In this document: positions 52,805-61,869 of the stretch, piece by piece | Position numbering within the stretch: position 1 is the stretch's first letter | How the letters are laid out: every line of letters begins with the position of its first letter | Assembly: GCF_001613245.1 (NCBI RefSeq) | Contig: NZ_BDBZ01000004.1 | Coordinates: 62,001 to 126,000, forward strand | Length of the DNA: 64,000 nucleotides | Source of the DNA: Nocardia speluncae NBRC 108251 | GTDB taxonomy: Bacteria > Actinomycetota > Actinomycetes > Mycobacteriales > Mycobacteriaceae | Reading direction: 5' to 3' | Position numbers and translations under genes: made by a program | The notes under the pieces: generated by a model | What the model saw: only the letters and a program-made list of their open reading frames with translations | Told to the model about the DNA's origin: nothing | Databases searched by the model: none

Positions 52805-55800
52805 TCACCAGGTGACGTTGATCGGGCCGGGCGTCCAGGTGCCCGGGTGATCCTCCTGGATGACCTGCGGGCGAGCCGGTACCGCGGCCGGATCCCGCGG
52901 CAGGAACTGCTGGAGCTGTCCCCAATCGCGGTCCCAGTCGTGGTTCAGGTAGGTCGGCAGGGTGCGGGCATGCAACAGCAGTTCGGTCCAGCCGAGCGGG
53001 CCACCACCGTCGTGGTTCTGCCACAGGTTGGTGTCGTGGGCGCCGACCCGGTCCGGCAGGATGCGGTACTTCGGCACCTCGGCGATGCCGATGCGGTGGT
53101 CGAACGGCCGCTGGCACGGGAACTGCAGGCCGACAGCCCAGTCGAGCAGCACCGGATCGGTGGAGCCCACGACCGTGTTCAGGTCCTGGGTCTGCGGCAT
53201 CCGGGGCGGGGTGAAGGCGAGCCACTGCCGCGGATCACGGTCCCGGTCGTGGGCCACGATGCGCACGGTATCGGCATCGGCGTACGGCTCCAGCGGAACC
53301 CGCAGGTTGCGCCAGGACGGCGCGGGACCGATATCGATCGGGTTCACCCGCCGCAGCGCGACAGGTTCGGTGGCCGAGGCGCCGGGAGCGGTGGTCGACC
53401 CGAATTCGAGTTCGAACGACTGTCCGTGGGTGACAACCCCGTCGGCGTTGCGCGACCAGATCCGTCCGGCGGCGCTCACCGCGAGGATGTCGGCGCGCTC
53501 CGCGACGGACGGCAGCCGGAACCAGCCGCTGGTCAGTTCCGCCGGACCGTCGGCCTGGAAACTGCCCAGCACCGGAGTCCCGGGGTCGAGACCGAACGGC
53601 AGGGCGGGACCGGCAGTTTCGGTGGCGACCCCGGTTCCGCTCCCCTCGCCCCCCATCGAATCGGCGATGGCGGCATCGGCGCCCTGTTCGGCATCGGCAC
53701 TCAGGTCCGCCGCCACACCGGTCGGCGTGAACCCCGCGCCGTTGCCGGCCAGGGTGGTGGCCGGGTCGCCGGCCAGTGGGGCGAGCATGCCGCGGTTCGG
53801 ATCGGTTTCCACCAGGACGTGCGGGGCCAGCCCGCATGCGTTTCCGGTGAGCGCACTGAAATTCGACCCGGCCAGGGAGAACGCCGGATACTGGCTCACC
53901 GCGCCCTTGGCGAACGAGGCGACCTCGAACAGCACCATGAATGCCGCCGCCACCGTGAGCGGCGGAATCTTCGCGAAGCGCCAACCCCACCGGGAGATCC
54001 GGTGATGTCCGGTATCGGGTGCCCGCACATGCCACCATGCGGCCAGCGCCAGCAGCAGTAACGCACCCAGCAGGAACACCTTGTTGAGGGCGATACCGGC
54101 GACCGAGGGTTGTTTGTCCCACCACGGGATGCTGAAGGAGGAGACGTACCACCAGCCGTTGGGCCCGGAGAACACCAGTGCCATCAGGAACGCGACCCCG
54201 GCGGCGAACAACGCCCGGTTACGCGGCCCGCGCATGACCCGCGGCCCGACCGCCACCGCGGTGAGCACCGCGACCGCACCTGCCAGCCCGGCGAAAACCC
54301 CGAGATGGTGGGTCCATTTGGTCGGCGTCGTCATCATGAGCACCATGGCGCCGACGGTGACCCCCAGAATGCGGCGGGACGGCCCCACCGCGGCGGTCGG
54401 GATCCGGCCGCCCTTGTGCAGCAGGGTCACCAGGCAGACAGCCAGCCCGACGACCAGCACGAATATCCCGAACCGGCGGGCCAGCGAGCCGTCCACCGTG
54501 CCCATGAACAGGTACTGGTAGCGGAGGTACTCGTCGAACCACAGCACATTCGGCCCGGCCAGTTCGTGCACCCGGCGCATTTCCTGCATGGCGCTGAACG
54601 TCTGGTCCGCGAAGGCGACGACGAGTACCAGGACGCCCGCGGCGCCGAGCGGGAGCAACTGCGCGAGCCAGCCGACCCGCGGCGCCCGCGCCGCAATGAT
54701 CTTGAACAGTGGGCGCAGCCCCGCAAGCAGTGCGGCGAGACAGATCAGCCCGTGCGGGCCCGCCGTACAACTGAACGCCGCGATCAGAATGGCGACCGCG
54801 AACGGCAGCAGCCGCCGGGTCGCGATCCCGCGCTCCACCGAACACCAGGTCAGCAGCACACCGAGCGCAACCAACGGCTCCGGCCGCAGGCCGTTGTTGT
54901 ACGGCAGCCACACTGCGAGAAAGACCAGCGCACCGGTCCACGGCACGAACCGGTTGCGGTGCAGTGCGGCCCCGAACCGGGGCACCACTTCCCGGCTGAT
55001 CACCAGCCAGGCCACGATCCCCGCCAGCAAGGTCGGCAGCCGCACCCACGGACTGGCGGTACTCACATCGGCCATCACACCGATGAGGTCGTAGTACGGG
55101 GTGCCGATCGGATTCTCCGGCACGCCGAAGTACCGGAAGTAGTTCGCCATATACCCCGCAACCTGCGAGGTGCGGCCCATCCCGAACTGATAGCCGTCGT
55201 CGGAAGTGGTGGCGCCGATGAAATGCCAGAGCACCAGCGTGCCGAGCACCACGAAATCCACCGGCCGGAAAGTCCACCAGCGGGCGGGCAGGAAACGGCG
55301 AGCGCGGCGGCCGTCGAGGTTGTCCAGGCGATGCAGGGCCACCAGCGAGATCACGGTCGCCAGCACGGCGCCCCAGATCGCGAGGCGTTTCAGCAGGGTC
55401 GGGGTGGAGCTGTACCGGCTGTCCACCTCGGCGGTGACGGCAGCACCCGCCGAATCGGCGAGATCGCTGAACACCCCCACCATCTGCGGCCGGTAATCCC
55501 CGCCCAGCACCACGGGTTCGTGCCCGGTGAGCGTGGCCACCGATTCGGTCATCCCCGCACCCACGGTGAGCTCACACCCTGGCGCCAGTTCGGCCACCGG
55601 CACGCTGAACAGCGACTGGTTACGCAGCACAACGTCGAGTACCGGCCCGGATTCCGGTGTGGGCGGCCGGACCTGGGCGAGGAATCCGTACCGCTCCAGA
55701 TCGGGGGCACCGTACGGCGCGGTGGCGGAGAGCAACCCGCCGGCGGGCAACTGCTGGATCGCCGCGCAGGGCACGGTGGCTTCGAAGTTCAGCGGCGCGT

Positions 55801-56026
55801 AGGCGACCAGCGGCGCCTCGATCGACGCGGCGGAATCGTCCTGCGGCCAGGACAACGTCGCGGCGTCCACTCGTACCGGCAGGAACGGAACCGCTACCGC
55901 CAGTAACGCCCCGATCAGTGCCGATACCAGGGCCACCGGCCGTGCCCAGCCGCCCCGCATTCGGGGTCGCGGACTTTCGGAGATCTCTGCCGGCTCGGAC
56001 GCCGCCACCACCATCGTGTCAGCCAC
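52805..56026 (-). CDS. Arabinosyltransferase of the EmbA/B/C family
   Basis: The 1073-residue protein has the GT-C pattern: DD motif [14 protein letters not shown] (Asp276, Asp277) in the first large loop, about 13 helices, the proline-region [15 protein letters not shown] and a C-terminal carbohydrate-binding-like domain. Emb proteins add arabinose from decaprenyl-phosphoarabinose to arabinogalactan or lipoarabinomannan in the envelope of mycolata, and are targets of ethambutol. No other emb or aft gene is in this window, so this is a solitary copy; which acceptor it uses cannot be told. The start GTG has TAGGAT 8 nt upstream (leaderless). Confidence 0.93.
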   Translation of the reverse strand: MADTMVVAASEPAEISESPRPRMRGGWARPVALVSALIGALLAVAVPFLPVRVDAATLSWPQDDSAASIEAPLVAYAPLNFEATVPCAAIQQLPAGGLLSATAPYGAPDLERYGFLAQVRPPTPESGPVLDVVLRNQSLFSVPVAELAPGCELTVGAGMTESVATLTGHEPVVLGGDYRPQMVGVFSDLADSAGAAVTAEVDSRYSSTPTLLKRLAIWGAVLATVISLVALHRLDNLDGRRARRFLPARWWTFRPVDFVVLGTLVLWHFIGATTSDDGYQFGMGRTSQVAGYMANYFRYFGVPENPIGTPYYDLIGVMADVSTASPWVRLPTLLAGIVAWLVISREVVPRFGAALHRNRFVPWTGALVFLAVWLPYNNGLRPEPLVALGVLLTWCSVERGIATRRLLPFAVAILIAAFSCTAGPHGLICLAALLAGLRPLFKIIAARAPRVGWLAQLLPLGAAGVLVLVVAFADQTFSAMQEMRRVHELAGPNVLWFDEYLRYQYLFMGTVDGSLARRFGIFVLVVGLAVCLVTLLHKGGRIPTAAVGPSRRILGVTVGAMVLMMTTPTKWTHHLGVFAGLAGAVAVLTAVAVGPRVMRGPRNRALFAAGVAFLMALVFSGPNGWWYVSSFSIPWWDKQPSVAGIALNKVFLLGALLLLALAAWWHVRAPDTGHHRISRWGWRFAKIPPLTVAAAFMVLFEVASFAKGAVSQYPAFSLAGSNFSALTGNACGLAPHVLVETDPNRGMLAPLAGDPATTLAGNGAGFTPTGVAADLSADAEQGADAAIADSMGGEGSGTGVATETAGPALPFGLDPGTPVLGSFQADGPAELTSGWFRLPSVAERADILAVSAAGRIWSRNADGVVTHGQSFELEFGSTTAPGASATEPVALRRVNPIDIGPAPSWRNLRVPLEPYADADTVRIVAHDRDRDPRQWLAFTPPRMPQTQDLNTVVGSTDPVLLDWAVGLQFPCQRPFDHRIGIAEVPKYRILPDRVGAHDTNLWQNHDGGGPLGWTELLLHARTLPTYLNHDWDRDWGQLQQFLPRDPAAVPARPQVIQEDHPGTWTPGPINVTW

Positions 56027-56218
56027 GGAGCGCCATCCTAACGGGCGCGATCACGGAGGGCTCATCCACAGACACTTGCGATACGAGCCGCTGCACCGGT
56101 ACTCACGGGCGCAGTGCCCGGACCAGCGCTTGCGCGGCCGGCGACCATCGGGACAGTGCGCGAGTACCTCTGTGCCCGGCCCATACGTGCCGATCCGGGG
56201 AGAGGTCCACCCGACACG

Positions 56219-56256
56219 GAATCGGCCGGTCCGCGCGAGTGCGGACCGGCCGATTC
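56219..56256. terminator. Perfect 16-bp hairpin after the MTB12-like gene
   Basis: GAATCGGCCGGTCCGC (56219-56234), loop GCGAGT, full complement (56241-56256). It begins 15 nt after the lipoprotein stop (leftward) and stands before the Emb gene. Confidence 0.8.
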
Positions 56257-56270
56257 TGCATACGCCCGAC

Positions 56271-56777
56271 TCAGGCCGCGCAGGCAGGCGACTGGATCTG
56301 CGCGTTGGCGAGCATGGTGCAGGTCCACTGCTGCTGGACCTTCCACACCCCGTCCTCGGCTACGAACGGCACATCCGCCACACTGGTCTGGTCGTTCAGT
56401 GTGAGATTGGCCTTGGCCTGGATCTCGGTACCGAAATCCTGCACCTCGGTGACCTCGATCGTGGCGCCCGACTGGGAGTAGAACTGGCTCAGCTTGGACG
56501 GCAGCTCCGGATCCGCCTCGGCACCCTGCACCATCTCCAGCTTTTCCTCGTTCGGAACGTTCGGGTCGAGCGCGCGCTGGAGCTGGGCGTTCAGATCGGC
56601 CGCCGTCGGAACGGGCGGCGTATCGGCCTCCGCCTCCGTGGTCTCGGCCGCGGCCGTGGTGCTCGTAGCCGCTGCGGTGTCCGAGTCGGAATCATCGCTA
56701 CCACACGCCGTCAGGGTCAGCGCGGCCGCGGCGGCCAGGCCGGCGATCGCGATACGTCCGGTTTTGCGAAGCTTCAA
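56271..56777 (-). CDS. MTB12-like lipoprotein
   Basis: The 168-residue protein has a lipoprotein signal (KLRKTGRIAIAGLAAAAALT then LTACGS, lipid Cys near 22) and a Thr/Ala/Glu-rich linker (about 30-55). A C-terminal domain of about 110 residues follows (PTAADLNAQLQRALDPNVPN, VAEDGVWKVQQQWTCTML). The domain looks like the MTB12/CFP-2 C-terminal fold, but similarity is low. The start is a TTG at 56777 with AAAGGA 7 nt upstream. The frame continues upstream, but the hydrophobic signal would then be internal. Function unknown. Confidence 0.75.
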   Translation of the reverse strand: MKLRKTGRIAIAGLAAAAALTLTACGSDDSDSDTAAATSTTAAAETTEAEADTPPVPTAADLNAQLQRALDPNVPNEEKLEMVQGAEADPELPSKLSQFYSQSGATIEVTEVQDFGTEIQAKANLTLNDQTSVADVPFVAEDGVWKVQQQWTCTMLANAQIQSPACAA

Positions 56778-56871
56778 CTGCTCGTCCTTTGCGTTCGGGG
56801 TCGGTGTCGTGCGCTGCGGCAGCCCCACCGGAACCGGCGACGCTGCCCGGCACCAACCTACCCGGAGGGAT

Positions 56872-58554
56872 TCAGGACAGGCTGCCGAGCGGGTCCGCAG
56901 GGCGCAACTCGGTGTTGTCGGCAGCGAAAGTACGCGCGATCCCCGGCCCTGTCGAGCGAGACTCGAACCGGACGGTCACCCGCCCGTGGCCCGACCCCTG
57001 AACCCAGCCGAAGCCGAACTCCGGATGCCGGACATCCGATCCGGCCCGCCATTGCACGACTTCACCAGCGGTTACTCCCGGATCTGCCGCCGCGCCGAAG
57101 GTTTCGGCGGTATCGTCGCGCGCCGCGCCGGCGGGCCCGTCCGAAGCTTCGGACGGGGACTCGCCCACGGGAGATCTCACCGAATCCACAGAGCTCTCTT
57201 GCTCTGCTGCCACAAACTCGGGTGCGACCACCCGCTGCCCCCTGCCCGCCGGATCCGGGTCGCCGTCCGCCGAGCCCGCAACCGAGGGTGCCGCGGGAAA
57301 CCCCTGCCCAACCGGTCCACTCGTATCGTCATGCGCCGACCCATTCGGGAAATGGCGTGCCGGCGATACCGTTTCGCCGTGGCCGGCGACGTCGGCAGCG
57401 GGATCCGTGGGATCCGCGCCCAATCGGTCCAATTCGGGAAACAACGATTCCTGCCGGATCGTGGACAAACCCGCGTACCCGACCCCTACCAGCCGCACCG
57501 GCCCCAGTTCCCGTGGATCCAGTGCCGCCCGCTGGGCCGCGGCGGTGAGCGTGGCCAGATCCTCGGTCGCATAGGGCAGGGTGCTGGACCGCGTAGTGAT
57601 ACTCATATCGGCGCGTTTGAGTTTCAGCACCACAGTGCGCGCGGCCCGCCCGTCGCGCAGCAGCCGCCGGTGCGCGGCCGCGGCCATCTCGGTGATCGCC
57701 GGCCGCAACCGTTCCAGAGTGACGATATCGCTCTCATACGTGGTTTCGGCACTGATCTGTTTCGCTTCGGCACGCTCGGCGACCGGCCGATCATCGATAC
57801 CGCGGGCCAGTCGATGCAGCGCCGCACCGATACTCCCGCCCAGGATCGATACGGCTTCCACCTCGGGCAGGGCGGCGAATGCCCCGATCGTTTCGATCCC
57901 GAGTGCCCGCAACCGGTTCCCCGCCACCGGACCGATCCCCCATAGTTTGCGCACCGGCAACCCGGCCAGCAACTCCTGCTGCTCGCCGGGGGCGATCACC
58001 CGGATCCCGTCCGGTTTGGCCATTCCCGACGCGATCTTGGCGAGCTGTTTGCCCGTACCCGCACCCACCGAGGCCACCAATCCGGTACTTTCCCGCACTG
58101 CGGCCCGTAGCTCCGCGCAGAAATCCAGTACCGCGGGCACAGTCGCACCCGCCAGTTCCGCGGGCTCACCGAACGCCTCGTCGAACGACAGTGTCTCGAG
58201 CACCGGAATCCGCGCCCGCAGGGTGTCGAACACGCGCCCGCTCAGCACGCCGTACAACGCTCCGCGCGGCGGCACCACCACCGCCGTCACCCCCACCAAC
58301 CGCCGCGCCTGGTGCATGGGCATGGCCGACCGCGCCCCGAACACCCGCGCCTCGTAGCTGGCCCCTGCCACCACTCCACGCGCCCCGGCCCCTCCGACGA
58401 GCACCGGCCGCCCCTGCAACGTCGGCCGCGTGAGCTGCTCACAGGAGGCGAAGAACGCATCCATATCCATATGCAGCACCCAGCGTCGCGCCGATTCCCG
58501 GGCGAACGGGTGCGGCAGTGCTCCGGAACAACGCTCGGGGCGGGGCGCACTCAC
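56872..58554 (-). CDS. dinX: Y-family DNA polymerase IV, DinX type
   Basis: A translesion polymerase of 560 residues. It shows [16 protein letters not shown] (Asp30), YxxR-type [19 protein letters not shown] (Asp125, Glu126) and [19 protein letters not shown]. The little finger ends in [15 protein letters not shown]. As in M. tuberculosis DinX, a C-terminal tail follows ([19 protein letters not shown]). Between the two lies a Ser/Ala/Asp/Glu-rich segment of roughly 110-120 residues (about 380-495) that is much longer than in DinX as I remember it. The beta-clamp-binding QESLF is intact. GTG 58554 is chosen by comparison; the open frame continues to 58914. Confidence 0.93.
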   Translation of the reverse strand: MSAPRPERCSGALPHPFARESARRWVLHMDMDAFFASCEQLTRPTLQGRPVLVGGAGARGVVAGASYEARVFGARSAMPMHQARRLVGVTAVVVPPRGALYGVLSGRVFDTLRARIPVLETLSFDEAFGEPAELAGATVPAVLDFCAELRAAVRESTGLVASVGAGTGKQLAKIASGMAKPDGIRVIAPGEQQELLAGLPVRKLWGIGPVAGNRLRALGIETIGAFAALPEVEAVSILGGSIGAALHRLARGIDDRPVAERAEAKQISAETTYESDIVTLERLRPAITEMAAAAHRRLLRDGRAARTVVLKLKRADMSITTRSSTLPYATEDLATLTAAAQRAALDPRELGPVRLVGVGYAGLSTIRQESLFPELDRLGADPTDPAADVAGHGETVSPARHFPNGSAHDDTSGPVGQGFPAAPSVAGSADGDPDPAGRGQRVVAPEFVAAEQESSVDSVRSPVGESPSEASDGPAGAARDDTAETFGAAADPGVTAGEVVQWRAGSDVRHPEFGFGWVQGSGHGRVTVRFESRSTGPGIARTFAADNTELRPADPLGSLS

Positions 58555-58927
58555 CACCGGACGGTCCGCCGGGCCCCGGCCCACATCACTCGCACCGCTG
58601 GTCACGGCCCTGTTGGTCCATACCGCGCAATCTACGCGTGGGCACCGACAGCGCCCTGCGCCGGCCAGAGCAGGCGGCACGCACCACACCGAGCCCTCGA
58701 CACACCCGCCCACCATCCGCGACGAAGACACCTCTACCTCCGCATCGACAGCATGGGTCCGCGCGCCCAGCGCGGTCGGCACCGGACTCGCGCGCGGGCA
58801 CGCGTAGATATCCACCTGGACACCGGGTGCCCGCCGGGCGGCGCGTTCGGCGAGGTCATGCGCGGCATCCGGACGGCGGAAACGCGCAACCTCGGGGCCG
58901 GAACCCGCGCGCACCCCGGGTTCGCCA
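58555..58927. other. Region between dinX and the GalU-like gene
   Basis: About 370 bp without a convincing gene. Frames are Arg/Pro/His-rich on both strands. The right end carries the TAAACT box of the next gene. Confidence 0.5.
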
Positions 58928-58933
58928 TAAACT
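58928..58933 (+). promoter_or_regulatory. -10 box of the GalU-like gene (leaderless)
   Basis: TAAACT, 7 nt before the ATG at 58941, with no Shine-Dalgarno. Confidence 0.6.
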
Positions 58934-58940
58934 CGGCCCC

Positions 58941-59816
58941 ATGATGATCCGCAAGGCTGTCATTCCCGCTGCCGGTATCGGCTCCCGGTTGCTGCCGCTG
59001 ACGAAGGCGATCCCCAAGGAGATGCTGCCGGTCGGCGACAAGCCGGTGATCGAGCATACGGTGCGCGAACTGGTGGCCTCCGGTATCACCGATATCACCA
59101 TCGTGGTCAGTGGCGGAAAATCGCTGATCCAGGATCATTTCCGACCCAATCCGGCGCTGGTCGCCCAGTTGCGTGCCGACGGCAAGGACGCCTATGCCGA
59201 CGCCGTGGAAGAGGTCGGCGAATTGTCGCGGCTCGGGCATATCACCTACCTGGACCAGCACGGTCCGTACGGTAACGGGACCCCGGTGCTGAATGCGGCT
59301 CGCGCCGCCGGCGACGAGCCGATGCTGGTGCTGTGGCCCGACGATGTGTTCGTGGCCGAGGTTCCGCGCGCGCAGCAGCTCATTCGCGCCTACGAGGCCA
59401 CGGGGTGCCCGGTGCTGGCGTTGATGCCGATGAACCCGAACGAATCCCAGCGCTACGGCGTCCCGGTGGTGCGTGAAGATCTGGACGACGGATTGCTGCG
59501 AATCTCCGGTCTGGTGGAGAAGCCGAAACCCGCCGACGCGCCGTCGGCCTATGCGGCGATCGGCGGCTATGTCGTCACGCCCGGCATCATCGACGAACTG
59601 CGTACGCAGACCGAGAACTGGTACACCCATCGCACCGGCGAGGTATACCTGACCGATTCGATCAACGCCTACGCCGCCGACCACGCCGTGTACGGGCAGG
59701 TCATCCAGGGCCGCTGGTACGACACCGGCAACCCCCGCGACTACCTCGTCGCGCAGTTCGCCTCCGCACTGGCCCATCCCGATTACGGCCCGCTGTTGCG
59801 GCGCCAGGTGGAGTAG
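58941..59816 (+). CDS. GalU-like sugar-1-phosphate nucleotidyltransferase
   Basis: The 291-residue protein begins with the nucleotide-binding [20 protein letters not shown] and [15 protein letters not shown], and has [10 protein letters not shown] and SGLVEKPKP, the order of UTP-glucose-1-phosphate uridylyltransferases. It departs from mycobacterial GalU in several loops ([12 protein letters not shown] instead of LGTRFLPATK), so it may be a paralogue. Use of glucose-1-phosphate is therefore likely but not certain. It would supply UDP-sugar for envelope or trehalose synthesis. Confidence 0.87.
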   Translation: MMIRKAVIPAAGIGSRLLPLTKAIPKEMLPVGDKPVIEHTVRELVASGITDITIVVSGGKSLIQDHFRPNPALVAQLRADGKDAYADAVEEVGELSRLGHITYLDQHGPYGNGTPVLNAARAAGDEPMLVLWPDDVFVAEVPRAQQLIRAYEATGCPVLALMPMNPNESQRYGVPVVREDLDDGLLRISGLVEKPKPADAPSAYAAIGGYVVTPGIIDELRTQTENWYTHRTGEVYLTDSINAYAADHAVYGQVIQGRWYDTGNPRDYLVAQFASALAHPDYGPLLRRQVE

Positions 59817-59854
59817 CGCGGGCCGGCCCCGAAATGCCGGACGTCGCGGCCGGC

Positions 59855-60370
59855 TCAGAACCGCCGGATGCTGTGCACGTAGAACTGTTCGAGTGGAGTG
59901 AGCCCGACCGGTACCCCGGCGCCGTAGGCATTGAGCACCTGCCCGGATCCGGCGTAGATACCGACGTGGGAAGCATCCTGGTTGATGATCACCACATCGC
60001 CGGGGGCCAATGCATACGGCGGCACGGCGGCGCCGACCTCCGCCTGTTCCCAGGTGGTGCGCGGCAACGCGACCCCGACCTGCCGGAAGGCCCACTGCAC
60101 CAGCGCCGAGCAGTCCCAGGTATCGGGCCCGGTGGCGCCCCATTCGTACATCTTCCCGGTCTGCGTGGTGGCCGCGGTGAGGGCGCCGAGGCCGGCGATG
60201 GTCGATACCGGGAGCCCGGCCGATCCGCTGGCGCTGAGTGAGCTGGAGCCCGAAGCCGACCCGCTCGCGCTGCCGGAGGGTTGTGCCCAACCCGGTGCGG
60301 CGGCAACCGCGGTGACGGCCGTTGTGAGAAGTACGCCGGCGATACCTCGCCGCAGTGCGATCCCGATCAC
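59855..60370 (-). CDS. Secreted NlpC/P60 peptidase
   Basis: The 171-residue protein has a signal peptide (about 1-29, ending APGWAQ), a Ser/Gly/Ala-rich linker (31-55) and an NlpC/P60 catalytic domain. The residues are Cys87 (TWDCSALVQWAF), His135 (DASHVGIYAG) and Asn147 as the third polar residue. It cleaves peptide bonds in peptidoglycan stems. The start GTG (60370) has GAAGGGTGG upstream; a longer frame exists but is unlike a signal peptide. A perfect CRP/GlxR-type site lies 258 bp upstream. Confidence 0.9.
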   Translation of the reverse strand: MIGIALRRGIAGVLLTTAVTAVAAAPGWAQPSGSASGSASGSSSLSASGSAGLPVSTIAGLGALTAATTQTGKMYEWGATGPDTWDCSALVQWAFRQVGVALPRTTWEQAEVGAAVPPYALAPGDVVIINQDASHVGIYAGSGQVLNAYGAGVPVGLTPLEQFYVHSIRRF

Positions 60371-60627
60371 GTGCCCACCCTTCTGCCGGTCGATGCACGA
60401 GACACCATGCGGCGCCCCGGTGTACTCGCGGCATCCGCCGAGCAGCTGGCTACCGCGGACCATTGGAGCTATGCCGGAGCGAATTCACTCCGACACAGCT
60501 CCACTCAGGTAGTACCGAGCGAAATGATCACCGTTCCCGCTGCTCCCGATAGAACGGTCGCGGCGGTATCGCGATGATTGTGCCCGGCAGAAGGGCGTTC
60601 ACCAAGCAACCTGGCAAACTTCTAGCA

Positions 60628-60643
60628 TGTGATCTAAATCACA
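60628..60643. promoter_or_regulatory. CRP/GlxR-type binding site
   Basis: TGTGATCTAAATCACA, a perfect match to the palindrome TGTGANNTANNTCACA recognised by actinobacterial CRP/GlxR. It lies 7 nt past the stop of the gene at 60651-61580 (leftward) and 258 bp upstream of the NlpC/P60 start, in an AT-rich stretch. Confidence 0.85.
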
Positions 60644-60650
60644 AAAATGT

Positions 60651-61580
60651 TTATTGCGTTTGCGTCAGGATGTCGTTCAGGGTCTTCAGGACCGCATCCT
60701 TGGTGGCCGATGGAGACTCCACGAAGACCCCCACCTGCCAGACCGGTTCACCGCCGGGCTCGGCGGCGACGTACCGGCTGAGATCGATGGTGTACTTGCC
60801 CTTGTCGCTCGTAGGCGTCTCGACATATGAAGTGTTGGGGTCGAACCGCTTCGCGGCACCTTCCTTGTCGAACCAGTCCCCGTCGAACCCGGTCCGGGTT
60901 CCCGCGTCACAGGTGGACGGGCATTTACGCAAAATCAGGTTCACTCGCTGGCCGGCCGAGGAGTTCCCTTCGTCGATACACCCCCACGCCTGGGCATCCG
61001 GGATGGTCTCGATCGAACCCTTCATGCAGCCCCAGGACCCCGGCGTCCGGAACGCGAACGGCCAATCCTTGAAGGCCATGGTGTAAGTGTCCTCACCGTC
61101 CTCGAAGGTCGGACCGAACAGCACGACCGGCGACAGTCCCTCCTTCAAGGCCGGTGCGCCTTCCACCGGCGGGGCCGCGCTCGTTGTCGTCTCGGTCGCC
61201 GTAGTCGTTGTCGCGCCGGTCGTTTCCGTGGTGGTGCTCGCCGCCGCGGCGGTGTTCTCCTCCGATCCCCCCGACCGTAGGATCACCAGCCCGGCCACAC
61301 CGGCCAGCACCAGAACCACCACCACGGCCAGCACCGCGATCAAGGTGGCATTGTTGTTCCGTGGCGGGCCTCCCTGCCCACCGGAGCCGAGCGGCGGTAC
61401 CTCCCATGCGCCCGACGGCGGAACAGGTTGCGGGGTCTGCCCCGCGGTCTGTCCCCACTGCACCCCGGGCTGACCGCCCTGGGACCGATACCCCTGTTGC
61501 CACTGCCCCGAGGGGGATTCCTTGTTCTGTTGCCCCTCGGGCGCGTGCTGCCACCACTCGTCGGGGTTGTCCGAAGTCAT
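60651..61580 (-). CDS. Membrane-anchored extracytoplasmic protein
   Basis: The 309-residue protein has a Gln/Gly/Pro-rich cytoplasmic N-terminus (1-77), one membrane helix (about 79-101, ATLIAVLAVVVVLVLAGVAG) and a Thr/Ala-rich stalk (about 105-140). A C-terminal domain follows with four cysteines (in SWGCMKG, WGCIDEG, LILRKCPSTCDAG). The family is unknown to me; the layout is common for Nocardia/Rhodococcus envelope proteins. ATG has TAGGGT (61594-61589) 8 nt upstream (leaderless). Confidence 0.8.
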   Translation of the reverse strand: MTSDNPDEWWQHAPEGQQNKESPSGQWQQGYRSQGGQPGVQWGQTAGQTPQPVPPSGAWEVPPLGSGGQGGPPRNNNATLIAVLAVVVVLVLAGVAGLVILRSGGSEENTAAAASTTTETTGATTTTATETTTSAAPPVEGAPALKEGLSPVVLFGPTFEDGEDTYTMAFKDWPFAFRTPGSWGCMKGSIETIPDAQAWGCIDEGNSSAGQRVNLILRKCPSTCDAGTRTGFDGDWFDKEGAAKRFDPNTSYVETPTSDKGKYTIDLSRYVAAEPGGEPVWQVGVFVESPSATKDAVLKTLNDILTQTQ

Positions 61581-61801
61581 AGGTGCATACCCTAGTGCGC
61601 CACTCCATCTCGGTCATGGCCATAAGTTCTCGGGCTCCCGCACCTCCGGGTGACCGCCGCGCAAAGCCCCGGAACACCGCCGCCCATCCCCTGCGGCGAA
61701 CCCCCGCACCAACCGGCTCCGGCAGACCGGCACAGGTATTCCGCAGTCGGCACGGAAATGGCCGGGAAGTCCGGCTCCGCCGATCCGGGGAAAACCGGGC
61801 G

Positions 61802-61836
61802 GATCGGCGGTGTGCGGCGTTCGCACACCGCCGATC
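61802..61836. terminator. Hairpin terminator after ileS
   Basis: 15-bp perfect arms (GATCGGCGGTGTGCG at 61802-61816 and complement at 61822-61836), loop GCGTT, 33 nt beyond the leftward ileS stop. Confidence 0.8.
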
Positions 61837-61869
61837 ATCGGAAGGAGCCCTGGATCGGCGAGAGCCGGC

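Noticed and set aside
54110..55906. 598-codon + strand frame opposite the Emb gene
   Set aside because: His/Arg/Pro-rich shadow without any motif.
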